A stretch of 56,292 nucleotides of DNA from an uncultured Odoribacter sp. (GCA_944321165.1 CALUKE010000016.1:1-56292); one strand, 5' to 3'; numbered from the stretch's first letter, positions 33,201 through 41,818 are shown. Notes: generated by a model from the sequence alone, not told the origin. Translations and numbers: made by a program.

Positions 33201-33567
33201 GCTTCTCGATCTGCTGATAACCGGTCACCACCACCTCTTCCAGCTGACTCACCTCTTCTTTCAAACGGAAAGTAAATTCGGACTTTCCGCTGATATCTGC
33301 CTTCAAAGCCTCGTAACCGATGAAACTGACCACGACATAACGCACCGAAGCCGGCAGCACCAGTTCAAAACGTCCCTTCGCATCGGTAACCGTACCCGCC
33401 GGAGTATAGTCTTTCGCTTCTGCAGCCTCCGGATCGATAAATACCGTAGCTCCCGGCAAAGGATTCCCGGTCGCCGCTTCCAGCACCAGACCGGTAATTT
33501 TCCGCGTCGTCTGTGCAGCTGCCAGTAAAGGCAGACACAAAACGAGTAAAAGGTATAATTTTTTCAT
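30256..33567 (-). CDS. SusC/RagA-family TonB-linked outer-membrane protein
   Basis: The 1103-residue protein has a signal peptide (LLVLCLPLLAAAQ), an N-terminal carboxypeptidase-like domain (KITGLVLEAATGNPLPGATV), the linker LEEVVVTGYQQIEKRKVTS, a plug with TDPLWVLDGMILEGNDIP and ILKDAAATAIYGAKAANGVI, and a long beta-barrel. This is a complete SusC with partner SusD downstream. It imports ligands across the outer membrane using TonB energy. No anti-sigma-binding extension is visible at the N terminus. Confidence 0.95.
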   Translation of the reverse strand: MKKLYLLLVLCLPLLAAAQTTRKITGLVLEAATGNPLPGATVFIDPEAAEAKDYTPAGTVTDAKGRFELVLPASVRYVVVSFIGYEALKADISGKSEFTFRLKEEVSQLEEVVVTGYQQIEKRKVTSAIATVQADDIKSIGVASIDQMLEGQVAGLMSTPTNGAPGAPAKMRIRSTVSLSGNTDPLWVLDGMILEGNDIPAEFGDKDNIDELYNTSIGGVNPADIESITILKDAAATAIYGAKAANGVIVITTKKGSQGKMRVNFSGGVFYTLKPDLGKLNLMNASDKVDFELGLAARSDLDYRSEYGQVARLLSQYGQLDALRENGFQGISAEAQQAIQALRGKTTDWGDVIYRNAVNQQYNLAISGGSDKATYYFSGGYYNEQGTTRKTGFERYNLTMKTDFDLAKNLKVGVSLFMNESEKKGYLTDADAFINPANYSRNANPYLELTDAQGNYIYDPDIEGYSGRYVSFNYLEEMNNTDYSLKNRSIKPLFSLDYKLTDWLKLQTQFSLQLEHSATEKVAAKETYYVRKYREKTRGNDGSYFLPDGGIIQNTTQDMNQYHWKLQGEFNRVFGEAHAVNYMAGLELRQSRVTSIMTRGFGYDPNSLTTKPLVFPEGSTQTDAADFRQYSKSFTEDRFLSVYMTGSYTYDNRYTFFGSLRYDGSNMFGVERKYKYLPLWAVSGAWNINREKFLREAGWLSDLKLRASYGVQGNVDKDTSPLIVGEWGNVEVLPGNSESNITVTSPPNQYLRWEKTTNWNGGLDVALFGNRLAFSADIYKRVSDDLIGMRTLPGENGFNFSTMNWAKLTNRGYEFSLSTVNVKTRDFRWTMDFNIAHNQSKINRVQVRDNSYEPSREGYSVGALFSLKTAGLDENGVQMFYNKQGEKVSFYDFFGLEYGYMMGGLIPFLKSNLSAEEYRDLFTYEGTSEPKFTGGWINRFYYKHFDLTVSTSFVLDQTVQEQPFYNPVQTSPGQNYSRRMSQIWSPENPSGFYPRLLGTHTEGEDNWAYQWLGMMDPGNSFRKYDYWFRKMSYLRVNSIRLGYSLPERVMGRLGFRSARISLEARNPFVFGSSYKGYFDPETFGNIYAQPLAKTFSCGIDLTF

Positions 33568-33604
33568 CGCATTTATTGTTTATGTTAAAAGTAAGTTATT
33601 CTTA

Positions 33605-36181
33605 TTATAAATTCAACGCTTCCCTGATCCGTACGATCACATCTTCATAATGCTGCCGGGTGGCCTGATCTCCGGTATTCCGGTTCTTTTCCGCCAGTCT
33701 CAGCACCCTCAGCAAAGCCCCCCTTTTCACCGAAACCGCTTCCGACACCCGTCCCATGGAGGATACCTGCAGATTGTTCAACTGTACCTCTGCGCGTTCG
33801 GGCAAGGAAAAAGCCGCTTCCCGGGATGCAAAATGACAACAGCCATCGGCCTGCAAGGCCTTTTTGGTGGTCTTCTCGACCGCCTTGTTCGAACTGACGA
33901 TGATGGCGTCAAGGTAATTCTTCTGACTCATCCGCTCATACAAAGACAGACTCCGGCCGGCCAGCGAACCTTTAAACACCGTCCGATACAGATCGTCGAA
34001 CATCTCCTCCGGCGTATATACCTGCGTGCGGCCTTTCATCGCCTCGGCTTCATACATCCGCATCAGACGCTCATCCTTCATCAGGTCGTAGAAACAGGCA
34101 TACTGCAATTCCCGCACCGTATTATAGGGAGAATATTCCACCTCGGCCGGAACGGTACGGATCGGAAAAGTCTTTTTCCAGACATCGGCGGCAAACAGCC
34201 ATTCGGGTACCGTAAAAACCTCTTCCGACAAATATTTCACCGCTTCCCGCTGCCGCTCCTTTTCCACCGGAACATAGCGCTCCAGCTCTTCGCCCATCAC
34301 CGGGTTGTTGATGTAAAAACCGCCTACATGGGCAATGACATGGCCGGCATACAACTTCCACTGGTTAATGACTGCCATCAGCAATTTACCCGCTTCCAGA
34401 TAACCTTCGCCCTCGCTCTCCGTCCAGGCGACGATATTCGGGACAATGCGCTTCAGGTTCAGGATGCCGTACCGATTGGCCTTGATGACATCGTCTCCCA
34501 GATCCTCATCCAGAGAGCGGGGATCGATGGGATCCCTGGGATCCTGCTGTTCACCATACCAGTACATCCGGTCGCCGGCATGCTCCGCCAGCCATTGATT
34601 CAATACCGGCAGTTCGTCGTGAGGATCCTCCCCTTCCAGCCAACGGTAAGCCCAGTGAATGGCATGCTTGTCGTATATGCCGATGACCGGGGTGATACGC
34701 TCCACTCCGTCTCCCGGCTGCGCCACGTAATTAAAACGGGCATAATCCATAATCGAACTGGCCGTTCCCCCCATTTGGGCCGTAAAGGTCTTCGAACGCA
34801 GCGAGTCGACCGGAAAAGCCGAAGAGGCGCCCATATTGTGTTTCAGACCGAAAGTATGGCCCACCTCGTGCGAGGAGACAAAACGGATGGCACTGGCCAT
34901 GTATTCATCGTCAAAAACACGGGTCCGGGCCCGGGGATCGATCGGGGCAGTCTGCACCTGCATCCAGCTGTGCAACAGCGTCATCACATTGTGCCACCAG
35001 ACCACATCGGCTTCAATGATTTCTCCCGAACGGGGATCGACCACCGAAGGTCCCATGGCATTCGCCTGCTGGGAAGCCGCATAGGTAATGACGGAATAAC
35101 GAGTATCGTCTATGTCAAAATCCGGATCATCGGTCGGGGCATCCTTGACCTGTACGGCATTCTTGAACCCGGCCGCCTCAAAAGCCGCCTGCCAGTCCAA
35201 TACCCCGGCCTTGATGGCCTCCCGCCACTGTTCCGGAGTCGCGGGATCGATGTAGAACACTATCGGTTTGCGGGGTTCCACCAGTTCCCCCCGCAGGTAT
35301 TTTTCCACCTCTTCGGGTTTTGGCTCCAAACGCCAGCGATGCACCAGTTCCCGGGATTCCACCGCCTGCTGCCGGTCGTTAAAATAGAAATGGGGAGTTG
35401 TAAAGAAACCCACCCGCTTGTCGGCAAAACGCGGTTTCATCGGCTCCTTCGGCAACAAGACGATATTGGTGGTCGTCTCCACCGTCATCGGTACCGACTC
35501 ATGGCCTTCCGTAATCTGAGAGGTCAGAAAGGCTTTCACCACCACATTTTCGGGAAAAGCCTTCATACTCCCGATCCGGGACAACTCCTTTTTGACGGAA
35601 CAACCCAAAGAAATGCTGTTATACAAATCGTTGAAACTCTTCTCGCTGCCGTCGAATACCTTGTTCACCTGAATCAATACCGAAGAAGAGTCCGCACGGA
35701 AGGCCTCTATCGGAAACTGCTCGATGACAGCTTCCCGATAGTTATCCTTCACCGAACGGGCTATCGCATCCCCTTCGGGCACACTAACACGGGGATTCCA
35801 AGTCGTCACCCACACTTTTTTCAGCACAGTATCTTTATGAAAACGGATCAATTTATCTTCATAGGACATGCCTTTGTTCAAACCGGCATCGTTCAGTTCG
35901 TAGGGGACTCCGGAGACCTTGTTGACAATCAGCAAATCCCGGCCCATCAACGAATCGTTGATCTCGAAATACCAGTCGTTTTCCACCTGATGAATACGAA
36001 ACAGTCCTTCCCGCGTCTTTGCTTTCTTCAGCAACTCATCGTACTTACTTACAGAAGTTACCACTGTATCCTTTTTTACGGACTTTCTTTTATGCCATCC
36101 CCAGGCATACGAATCTAAGACAAAAGCTGTCAAACAAATCAAAAGCAATGTTTTGGTCAAAATGGTTCTGGTCTTTATCAT
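33605..36181 (-). CDS. Large secreted zinc-dependent metalloprotease (DUF5117/DUF4953-type)
   Basis: The 858-residue protein begins MIKTRTILTKTLLLICLTAF, a signal peptide. SSHEVGHTFGLKHNMGASSA is an extended metzincin-like zinc site, HExxHxxGxxH. KPIVFYIDPATPEQWREAI and FDIDDTRYSVITYAASQ are typical of the large Bacteroidetes metalloproteases carrying DUF5117 and DUF4953 domains. It is probably periplasmic or surface-associated. It lies 37 bp before susC and 115 bp after a LytS-type kinase gene. Supply of peptides to the SusCD pair is a reasonable inference. Confidence 0.88.
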   Translation of the reverse strand: MIKTRTILTKTLLLICLTAFVLDSYAWGWHKRKSVKKDTVVTSVSKYDELLKKAKTREGLFRIHQVENDWYFEINDSLMGRDLLIVNKVSGVPYELNDAGLNKGMSYEDKLIRFHKDTVLKKVWVTTWNPRVSVPEGDAIARSVKDNYREAVIEQFPIEAFRADSSSVLIQVNKVFDGSEKSFNDLYNSISLGCSVKKELSRIGSMKAFPENVVVKAFLTSQITEGHESVPMTVETTTNIVLLPKEPMKPRFADKRVGFFTTPHFYFNDRQQAVESRELVHRWRLEPKPEEVEKYLRGELVEPRKPIVFYIDPATPEQWREAIKAGVLDWQAAFEAAGFKNAVQVKDAPTDDPDFDIDDTRYSVITYAASQQANAMGPSVVDPRSGEIIEADVVWWHNVMTLLHSWMQVQTAPIDPRARTRVFDDEYMASAIRFVSSHEVGHTFGLKHNMGASSAFPVDSLRSKTFTAQMGGTASSIMDYARFNYVAQPGDGVERITPVIGIYDKHAIHWAYRWLEGEDPHDELPVLNQWLAEHAGDRMYWYGEQQDPRDPIDPRSLDEDLGDDVIKANRYGILNLKRIVPNIVAWTESEGEGYLEAGKLLMAVINQWKLYAGHVIAHVGGFYINNPVMGEELERYVPVEKERQREAVKYLSEEVFTVPEWLFAADVWKKTFPIRTVPAEVEYSPYNTVRELQYACFYDLMKDERLMRMYEAEAMKGRTQVYTPEEMFDDLYRTVFKGSLAGRSLSLYERMSQKNYLDAIIVSSNKAVEKTTKKALQADGCCHFASREAAFSLPERAEVQLNNLQVSSMGRVSEAVSVKRGALLRVLRLAEKNRNTGDQATRQHYEDVIVRIREALNL

Positions 36182-36212
36182 AATTCATCCAAATATTTAT
36201 GCACTTTACAAT

Positions 36213-36224
36213 ATTACCGGTAAT
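36213..36224. promoter_or_regulatory. 12-bp palindrome upstream of the metalloprotease gene
   Basis: ATTACCGGTAAT is perfectly palindromic and lies 31 bp before the protease start codon, in a 115-bp gap that also holds no obvious terminator. It may be an operator; no -7 box was recognised beside it. Confidence 0.35.
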
Positions 36225-36296
36225 TCCGACAAAATCAAAGCCATCGGGAACAAGTACCCCAAATTAAGGCACGAATCCCCCAAAAATAGGAGTGAA

Positions 36297-37751
36297 TTAC
36301 CGAATCAAAGGCAGGCGGTAAATAAATTTCTCTCCCCGAATCTCATAATCGAGCCGAAAATCAGAATAATAACGATAGATCTCCTGAATATTTTCAATAC
36401 CCAGGCCGAAAGAAGCAACGGAAACATCTGTCCGGGGAGCATAGGTATTCTCCATGATCAAAATACCGGACTGTACATAAATCTTGATAAACAAAGGATG
36501 CTGACGGGTGATCTCATTATATTTCAAGGCATTTTCAAAGATCAGCTGCAGACTCATCACCGGAATTTTCGCCTCTATTTCATCCAGGTCGTCCGCCAGT
36601 TGCAAAGACAACTGTTCACCAAAACGGATTTTCTGCAAAAAATAATAATGCCGGATAAATTCCACTTCCTCCCGTACGAAAGTCAGATTTTCTTTCCGTT
36701 TCTCCAATACATACCGGTAGACTTTCGACAATTCCAACACGAATTTCCGAGCAGTCGCCGCATCGGAAGCAATCAGGACATGCAATGAATTCAAGGCATT
36801 GAACAGGAAATGGGGGTTCAGCTGATTTTTCAGCTGCTGCAAATTCAGTTGCATTGCCTCCTGTTCGGCTTTCTGGCGCAAATGGTACTCTTTCCGCCAA
36901 CGATATTGGGAATAAATCAGCAATACGATGAATATCAAAAGAGTGATCGACACGATCCCCAAAGAATAGCGATAAAAATAAGCCATCGTTTCCTGGGTGT
37001 CCAAACGTACTACATTGATTACCACCACCCAGGTTTCCGTTCCCACTTCCAAGGGATAATACACCTTTTCCACCGGTAACAACAGGAAACGGGAAAAATC
37101 GGTGACATGAATCCGTTCATGAGTTTCCCTCACCCGGCAAGTCCGTTCCTGTTCCAAAGAATCGAGCGACCGCATGCCCAACCACTTTTCTTCAGGATGG
37201 ACGAGGAGCATACCCGTTTCATCCAGAATATAAGCATAATTCTTGCCGGCAGGCATCATATTCGAGAAATAGGCATGCAACTGCTTTAAAGAAATATCCA
37301 TGCCATACACCACCTCCCCGCACTGCCGGCACAAGGTCCAATAATACTGTCCCGCTTCGAAATGCAGTCCGGCCTGTATTCTCTGCCCGACAGTATCTGC
37401 CCGAAAAGTCCGGACACAGGAATCGATACAAAATCCCTTCCCCCCTTCGGTTAGAAACCAGATCCGGCTGATCTTACGATCCAAACGCCCCCATAAAGTC
37501 CCCCACTCCTTCAGTTTTTCTTCCCGGTATCCCTCTGTCTCTATAAATTCCTGCAGCCGATCGGCCAATTCTTCCGTTTTCTGAAAATCCTGGCGCAACA
37601 GTTCTGCCTGGTAAAGTCCCATCTCTTCCACCATGGAATAGTGCATCTGATCGACCGTCCGGTTGATCAGGAGACTTACCCACCCGATGGCACCGGCAAA
37701 CAGCAGACACAACAACAGTCCGAAAACGACCAGGTTTTTCTTCTGAAACAT
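36297..37751 (-). CDS. LytS-type sensor histidine kinase with probable Cache domain
   Basis: The 484-residue protein has helices at about 8-28 and 270-293 around an extracytoplasmic domain of about 240 residues. YAYILDETGMLLVHPEEKWL looks like a dCache sensor strand pair. Inside, QLKNQLNPHFLFNALNSLHV is the His_kinase motif, with the phosphorylated His before Phe, followed by LSKVYRYVLE and a short ATPase domain (LQLIFENALKYNEI). It should signal to the LytTR regulator at 28074-28802, which closes the same gene set. Confidence 0.9.
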   Translation of the reverse strand: MFQKKNLVVFGLLLCLLFAGAIGWVSLLINRTVDQMHYSMVEEMGLYQAELLRQDFQKTEELADRLQEFIETEGYREEKLKEWGTLWGRLDRKISRIWFLTEGGKGFCIDSCVRTFRADTVGQRIQAGLHFEAGQYYWTLCRQCGEVVYGMDISLKQLHAYFSNMMPAGKNYAYILDETGMLLVHPEEKWLGMRSLDSLEQERTCRVRETHERIHVTDFSRFLLLPVEKVYYPLEVGTETWVVVINVVRLDTQETMAYFYRYSLGIVSITLLIFIVLLIYSQYRWRKEYHLRQKAEQEAMQLNLQQLKNQLNPHFLFNALNSLHVLIASDAATARKFVLELSKVYRYVLEKRKENLTFVREEVEFIRHYYFLQKIRFGEQLSLQLADDLDEIEAKIPVMSLQLIFENALKYNEITRQHPLFIKIYVQSGILIMENTYAPRTDVSVASFGLGIENIQEIYRYYSDFRLDYEIRGEKFIYRLPLIR

Positions 37752-37770
37752 AGGAATCCGACTTCTAATT

Positions 37771-38223
37771 TTACAGAATCCTCCAATATTGGGAACACCA
37801 ATTCTTAAAATCCCGGGAATACTTGTCGATCATTTCCGGAGTAAACTTCTCCGGATGGGCCTTCCGCACCGTTTCCAGTTGACGCCAGGGATGATAATAT
37901 CCCAAAAAACGAATCAGATTCATCGGTAAAGAAGCGGTTACCACTATTTCTCCCTGTTCATTGGGTTGGGTCATCCGAGTACATGTCTGATCCAGCTGAT
38001 CGAATGCTTCGCGGAAAGCATCGGCATCCAGTTGTCCGGCCAAATAAGCACCGATCAATTGTTTGGCCTTTGACTCCAGAAGCAAGACCTCATTGGATTC
38101 CATCTCTTCATTTTTCCCTTGTTCTTCCTGGATTCCTGCACGATCTTCACTGTTTTCCCCTATTTCTTTTTTTTTCTTTCGATGCAGGATTGTCTTTATC
38201 TTCGATATAAATGAATTCATCAC
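37771..38223 (-). CDS. Hypothetical protein upstream of the LytS-type kinase
   Basis: I do not recognise this 150-residue protein. It starts with a basic stretch (ILHRKKKKEIGE), then an acidic one, then a helical C-terminal region with LLLESKAKQLIGAYLAGQLD and YHPWRQLETVRKAHPEKFT. There is no signal peptide or membrane segment. It ends 19 bp before the kinase gene and is preceded by a good promoter, so it is probably the first gene of the kinase transcript. Confidence 0.65.
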   Translation of the reverse strand: MMNSFISKIKTILHRKKKKEIGENSEDRAGIQEEQGKNEEMESNEVLLLESKAKQLIGAYLAGQLDADAFREAFDQLDQTCTRMTQPNEQGEIVVTASLPMNLIRFLGYYHPWRQLETVRKAHPEKFTPEMIDKYSRDFKNWCSQYWRIL

Positions 38224-38258
38224 CTAAATAGATTACGGTTAATTCAAACAGTTTCCCA

Positions 38259-38289
38259 CAAAAATAACTGTTCTGCAACGAAAAACAAA
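38259..38289 (-). promoter_or_regulatory. Promoter of the hypothetical-kinase transcript
   Basis: On the minus strand TATTTTTG (38266-38259) matches the -7 consensus, and TTTG (38289-38286) lies upstream with the ideal 19-nt spacer. The start codon at 38223 follows 35 nt after the box. This is one of the best promoter matches in the window. Confidence 0.7.
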
Positions 38290-38348
38290 GCAATCCATTA
38301 AATAGCGACAAAATCAGCCTCATTTAAACAAGAATAGCCAAAATTTAA

Positions 38349-38356
38349 TATTTTTG
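38349..38356 (+). promoter_or_regulatory. -7 box of the iron-sulfur/aldo-keto reductase cluster
   Basis: TATTTTTG matches TAnnTTTG and ends 26 nt before the start codon at 38383. Confidence 0.5.
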
Positions 38357-38382
38357 CTATATCAATAAAAGAGACAAAATTT

Positions 38383-39909
38383 ATGTTACGCAAAATCAGA
38401 TTAACACTGGCTATCTTATTTTTTCTATTGATCACAGGTCTTTTTCTCGACTTTACGGGAACATTACATGCCTGGTTCGGTTGGATGGCCAAAATGCAGT
38501 TTCTACCGGCCATATTAGCCGGAAATTTAGCGGTTATTCTATTCCTGGTTGTCCTGACCCTGCTTTTCGGACGGATATACTGTTCGGTCATCTGCCCCCT
38601 GGGGGTATTTCAGGATGTGATCTCGTGGATACGCAACCGCCAAAAGAAAAAAAGATATCGCTTTTCCTATTCTGCTGAACGACGGTGGTTGCGATATACC
38701 GTCCTGGTGATCTTCATGATATCCCTCATCGCCGGTATCGGTTCCGTCGTAGCCCTGCTGGCTCCCTACAGTGCTTACGGACGCATCGTATCCAACCTGT
38801 TCGCACCCTTCTACCAATGGGGAAACAATGCATTGGCTTACCTGGCCGAACGGGCGGACAGTTATGCCTTCTACGAAACGGAGGTATGGATCAAAAGCCT
38901 GCCGACCTTTCTCATCGCTCTGCTAACCGGTATCGTCCTCATCGTACTGGCCTGGCGGAACGGACGGACCTATTGCAACACGATTTGTCCGGTAGGAACC
39001 GTACTCAGCTTTCTGTCCCGCTTTTCCCTGTTCCGTCCGGTCATCGACACGGAAAAATGCAAGGATTGCGGTCTGTGTGCCCGCCAGTGCAAGGCCTCCT
39101 GCATAGACTTGCAGCATCACCGCATCGACTACAGCCGCTGTGTCGTCTGCATGGATTGTATCGATACGTGTAAACACCATGCCCTTCATTACAGGAGGCG
39201 GAAAAAAGAAAGCCCGGCCTCTATCTCCGCCCAAACAACGCAGTCATCCGACGGGGCATCGGCTTCACAGGAGGTAACAGACCGTTCCCGGCGCAGTTTT
39301 TTGACTACGACAGCCGTATTGGCGACTGCAGCAACCCTGAAAGCCCAGGAGATGAAAGTGGACGGGGGTCTGGCCACGATCATCGATAAAAAAATACCAC
39401 ATCGCCAGACACCCCTCGTTCCTCCGGGAAGTCTGGGGATACGCCACTTTGCCCAGCATTGTACGGCCTGTCAGCTTTGTGTATCGGTATGTCCGAACGG
39501 AGTGCTCCGTCCCTCGACCGGCCTGCTGACACTGATGCAGCCCGAAATGTCATACGAGCGGGGATATTGCCGCCCGGAATGCAACAAATGCAGTGAAGTC
39601 TGTCCGGCCGGGGCAATACGTCCCATTACGGTGGCGGACAAATCGGCCATACAAATCGGTCATGCCGTATGGATCAAGAAAAACTGCATACCGCTGACCG
39701 ACGGCGTGGAGTGTGGCAACTGCGCCCGTCACTGCCCGACAGAAGCCATCCACATGGTTCCGTCGGATGGGTCGAATCCCGATTCGCTGAAAATCCCGGT
39801 TATCGACACCGAACGCTGCATCGGCTGCGGGGCTTGCGAAAACCTCTGTCCTTCCCGTCCGTTCAGCGCCATCTATGTAGAAGGCCACGAACGGCACCGT
39901 ATGATCTAA
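38383..39909 (+). CDS. NapH-like 4Fe-4S membrane protein fused to a ferredoxin-type domain
   Basis: The 508-residue protein begins with a NapH/RdxA-like membrane part whose loops carry CSVICPLGVF and CNTICPVGT, then two 4Fe-4S clusters (CKDCGLCARQC, CVVCMDCIDTC). After a Ser-rich linker comes SRRSFLTTTAVLATAATLKA, which looks like an internal twin-arginine signal. Four more ferredoxin-type motifs follow (CTACQLCVSVC, CNKCSEVC, CGNCARHC, CIGCGACENLC). It probably moves electrons from the quinone pool or cytoplasm to an exported partner, likely the reductase encoded 20 bp downstream. The partner assignment is inference. Confidence 0.82.
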   Translation: MLRKIRLTLAILFFLLITGLFLDFTGTLHAWFGWMAKMQFLPAILAGNLAVILFLVVLTLLFGRIYCSVICPLGVFQDVISWIRNRQKKKRYRFSYSAERRWLRYTVLVIFMISLIAGIGSVVALLAPYSAYGRIVSNLFAPFYQWGNNALAYLAERADSYAFYETEVWIKSLPTFLIALLTGIVLIVLAWRNGRTYCNTICPVGTVLSFLSRFSLFRPVIDTEKCKDCGLCARQCKASCIDLQHHRIDYSRCVVCMDCIDTCKHHALHYRRRKKESPASISAQTTQSSDGASASQEVTDRSRRSFLTTTAVLATAATLKAQEMKVDGGLATIIDKKIPHRQTPLVPPGSLGIRHFAQHCTACQLCVSVCPNGVLRPSTGLLTLMQPEMSYERGYCRPECNKCSEVCPAGAIRPITVADKSAIQIGHAVWIKKNCIPLTDGVECGNCARHCPTEAIHMVPSDGSNPDSLKIPVIDTERCIGCGACENLCPSRPFSAIYVEGHERHRMI

Positions 39910-39929
39910 CCTCTCATTTTGCAGAAAAT

Positions 39930-41315
39930 ATGAACCATCAGAAAAATCAAGATATTTCCCGCCGCGAATTCCTGAAAATCGTAGGAATCAGTACAGCGGC
40001 GACCACGGCAGCCCTGACAGGATGTACGTCCAAACACGACACCTCGTCCGCCCTGCAGGCACAAGGCGAAATTCCGACCGATCGGATGAGCATGAGAAAA
40101 AATCCGAAAACCCAGGAGCAGGTTTCCCTGCTGGGATATGGCTGTATGCGCTGGCCCACCCTGCCGGCTCCTGAAAAAGGAGGCAATGTCATCGACCAGG
40201 AAGCCGTAAACGAACTCATCGACTACGCCATGGCCCATGGAGTGAATTATTACGACACATCGCCCGTCTACGTACAGGGGTGGTCGGAAAAATCCACCGG
40301 CATCGCGCTCAAACGTCATCCGCGGGAAAAATTCTTCATAGCCACCAAGCTTTCCAATTTTTCGAACTATACCCGCGAAAATTCCATTGCCATGTACCAC
40401 CGTTCGTTCGAGGAACTGCAGGTAGACTATATCGACTATTACCTGCTGCACTCCATCGGCAATGGCGGAATAGAAACCTTCCGGGCCCGGTACATCGAGA
40501 ACGGCATGATTGATTTCCTGCTCCAGGAGCGCGAAGCCGGTCGCATCCGCAACCTCGGTTTCTCTTTCCACGGCACCAAAGAGGTGTTCGATGAAGTACT
40601 GGCCATGCACGAGCAGGTGCATTGGGATTTCGTACAAATCCAGCTCAATTACCTGGACTGGCAATATGCTTCCGGCAACAATGTCAATGCCGATTATCTC
40701 TATGCCGAACTGGAAAAACGCCATATACCCGCCATCATCATGGAGCCCTTGCTCGGAGGACGTCTTTCGAAACTCCCCGAACACCTCGTCACCCGACTGA
40801 AACAACGGGAACCGGAAGTAAGCGTCGCCTCCTGGGCATTCCGTTTTGCCGGATCCTTTCCGGGTGTGTTGACGGTGTTAAGCGGTATGACCTATATGGA
40901 ACATCTGCAAGACAATCTGCGGACTTATTCCCCATTGGTTCCGCTCACCGAAGAGGAATTTGCCTTTTTGCAGCAAACCGCCGACCTGATGAAACAATAC
41001 CCCACCATTCCCTGCAATGACTGCAAGTATTGCATGCCCTGTCCCTATGGAATAGACATACCGGCCATCCTGCTGCATTACAACAAGTGCGTAAACGAGG
41101 ACCAGTTGCCGACCTCCCAGGAGAATCTAAACTACCGGGAAGCCCGCCGGGCCTTTCTGGTCGGTTATGACCGCAGCGTACCGCGTCTGCGGCAGGCCAG
41201 CCATTGCATCGGCTGCGGACAATGCAATTCCCACTGTCCTCAAAGCATCGACATTCCCAAAGAATTGCACCGGATCGATCGATTTGTAGAACAACTGAAA
41301 CAGGAAACCTTATGA
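39930..41315 (+). CDS. Predicted Tat-exported aldo-keto reductase with C-terminal 4Fe-4S domain
   Basis: From the ATG at 39930 the 461-residue protein starts with the twin-arginine motif SRREFLKIVG and a lipobox-like ALTGC. The aldo-keto reductase barrel follows: LGYGCMRWPT, HGVNYYDTSPVY and YIDYYLLHSIG. The C terminus has a partial ferredoxin set, CNDCKYCMPCPYGIDIPA and CIGCGQCNSHCPQSIDIP. Aldo-keto reductases with such tails occur widely in anaerobes, with unknown substrates. Here electrons could come from the upstream multi-cluster protein. It overlaps the DUF1893 gene by 4 nt. Confidence 0.85.
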   Translation: MNHQKNQDISRREFLKIVGISTAATTAALTGCTSKHDTSSALQAQGEIPTDRMSMRKNPKTQEQVSLLGYGCMRWPTLPAPEKGGNVIDQEAVNELIDYAMAHGVNYYDTSPVYVQGWSEKSTGIALKRHPREKFFIATKLSNFSNYTRENSIAMYHRSFEELQVDYIDYYLLHSIGNGGIETFRARYIENGMIDFLLQEREAGRIRNLGFSFHGTKEVFDEVLAMHEQVHWDFVQIQLNYLDWQYASGNNVNADYLYAELEKRHIPAIIMEPLLGGRLSKLPEHLVTRLKQREPEVSVASWAFRFAGSFPGVLTVLSGMTYMEHLQDNLRTYSPLVPLTEEEFAFLQQTADLMKQYPTIPCNDCKYCMPCPYGIDIPAILLHYNKCVNEDQLPTSQENLNYREARRAFLVGYDRSVPRLRQASHCIGCGQCNSHCPQSIDIPKELHRIDRFVEQLKQETL

Positions 41316-41746
41316 GTGAACTGGAAGAACTGATCGAAATATTGCACGCCGGCAATTATTCCTGTGTCATCGAGCACCAAAACGAACGGCGAACTTTCAC
41401 CCAAAGAGGGGTGGCCGATTTATACGACCTCTACCAAACATGCCCCGAATTTCTGGCCAATGCCCGGGTAGCCGACAAGGTCATCGGCAAAGGAGCGGCA
41501 GCCCTGCTGGTTTTAGGAAAGGCCGCCACCGTTTATGCAGATGTCATCAGTACCCCGGCCCGGGAAATACTGCAGGAAGCCGGCATCGAACTGCACTTCC
41601 GCCAAGAAGTGCCCCACATCGAAAACCGGACCAAAACCGGCTGGTGTCCCCTGGAAACCGCCTGCCTCGATCTCAAGAACGTCCGGGAAATGTTTCCGGT
41701 CATCCAAGCATTCATCACCCGAATCCGGAATTCCCGGCAACAATAA
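41312..41746 (+). CDS. DUF1893 domain protein
   Basis: The start at 41312 overlaps the reductase stop by 4 nt and gives 144 residues. YSCVIEHQNERRTFTQRGVA, DLYDLYQTCPEFL, KVIGKGAAALLVLGKAATVY and RTKTGWCPLETACL are typical of DUF1893, a small domain with a conserved Cys that is often found beside reductase genes. There is no signal peptide. The role is unknown. The cluster ends with a terminator. Confidence 0.82.
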   Translation: MSELEELIEILHAGNYSCVIEHQNERRTFTQRGVADLYDLYQTCPEFLANARVADKVIGKGAAALLVLGKAATVYADVISTPAREILQEAGIELHFRQEVPHIENRTKTGWCPLETACLDLKNVREMFPVIQAFITRIRNSRQQ

Positions 41747-41773
41747 GCCAAAGTACTGGTAGCGGAAAAAATA

Positions 41774-41818
41774 AACCCTGAAAGCACATTGAAAACTTTC
41801 AGGGTTATACTGTTTTTT
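41774..41818. terminator. Bidirectional terminator between DUF1893 and lgt genes
   Basis: AACCCTGAAAG at 41774-41784 pairs with CTTTCAGGGTT at 41796-41806 (11 bp, 11-nt loop). A T-run at 41813-41818 serves the plus strand and an A-run at 41766-41771 serves the minus strand. Confidence 0.85.

Noticed and set aside
33650..36118. An 822-residue open frame on the plus strand opposite the metalloprotease gene
   Set aside because: It is antisense to a clear protease with a zinc motif and signal peptide. Its translation is His/Arg/Gln-rich with no recognisable domain, as expected for a shadow frame in GC-rich coding DNA.
28074..38223. A polysaccharide utilisation locus
   Set aside because: SusC and SusD are present, but no glycoside hydrolase, lyase or sulfatase is in the set. 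The GH76-like gene lies 14 kb away in an rpsA-headed unit.
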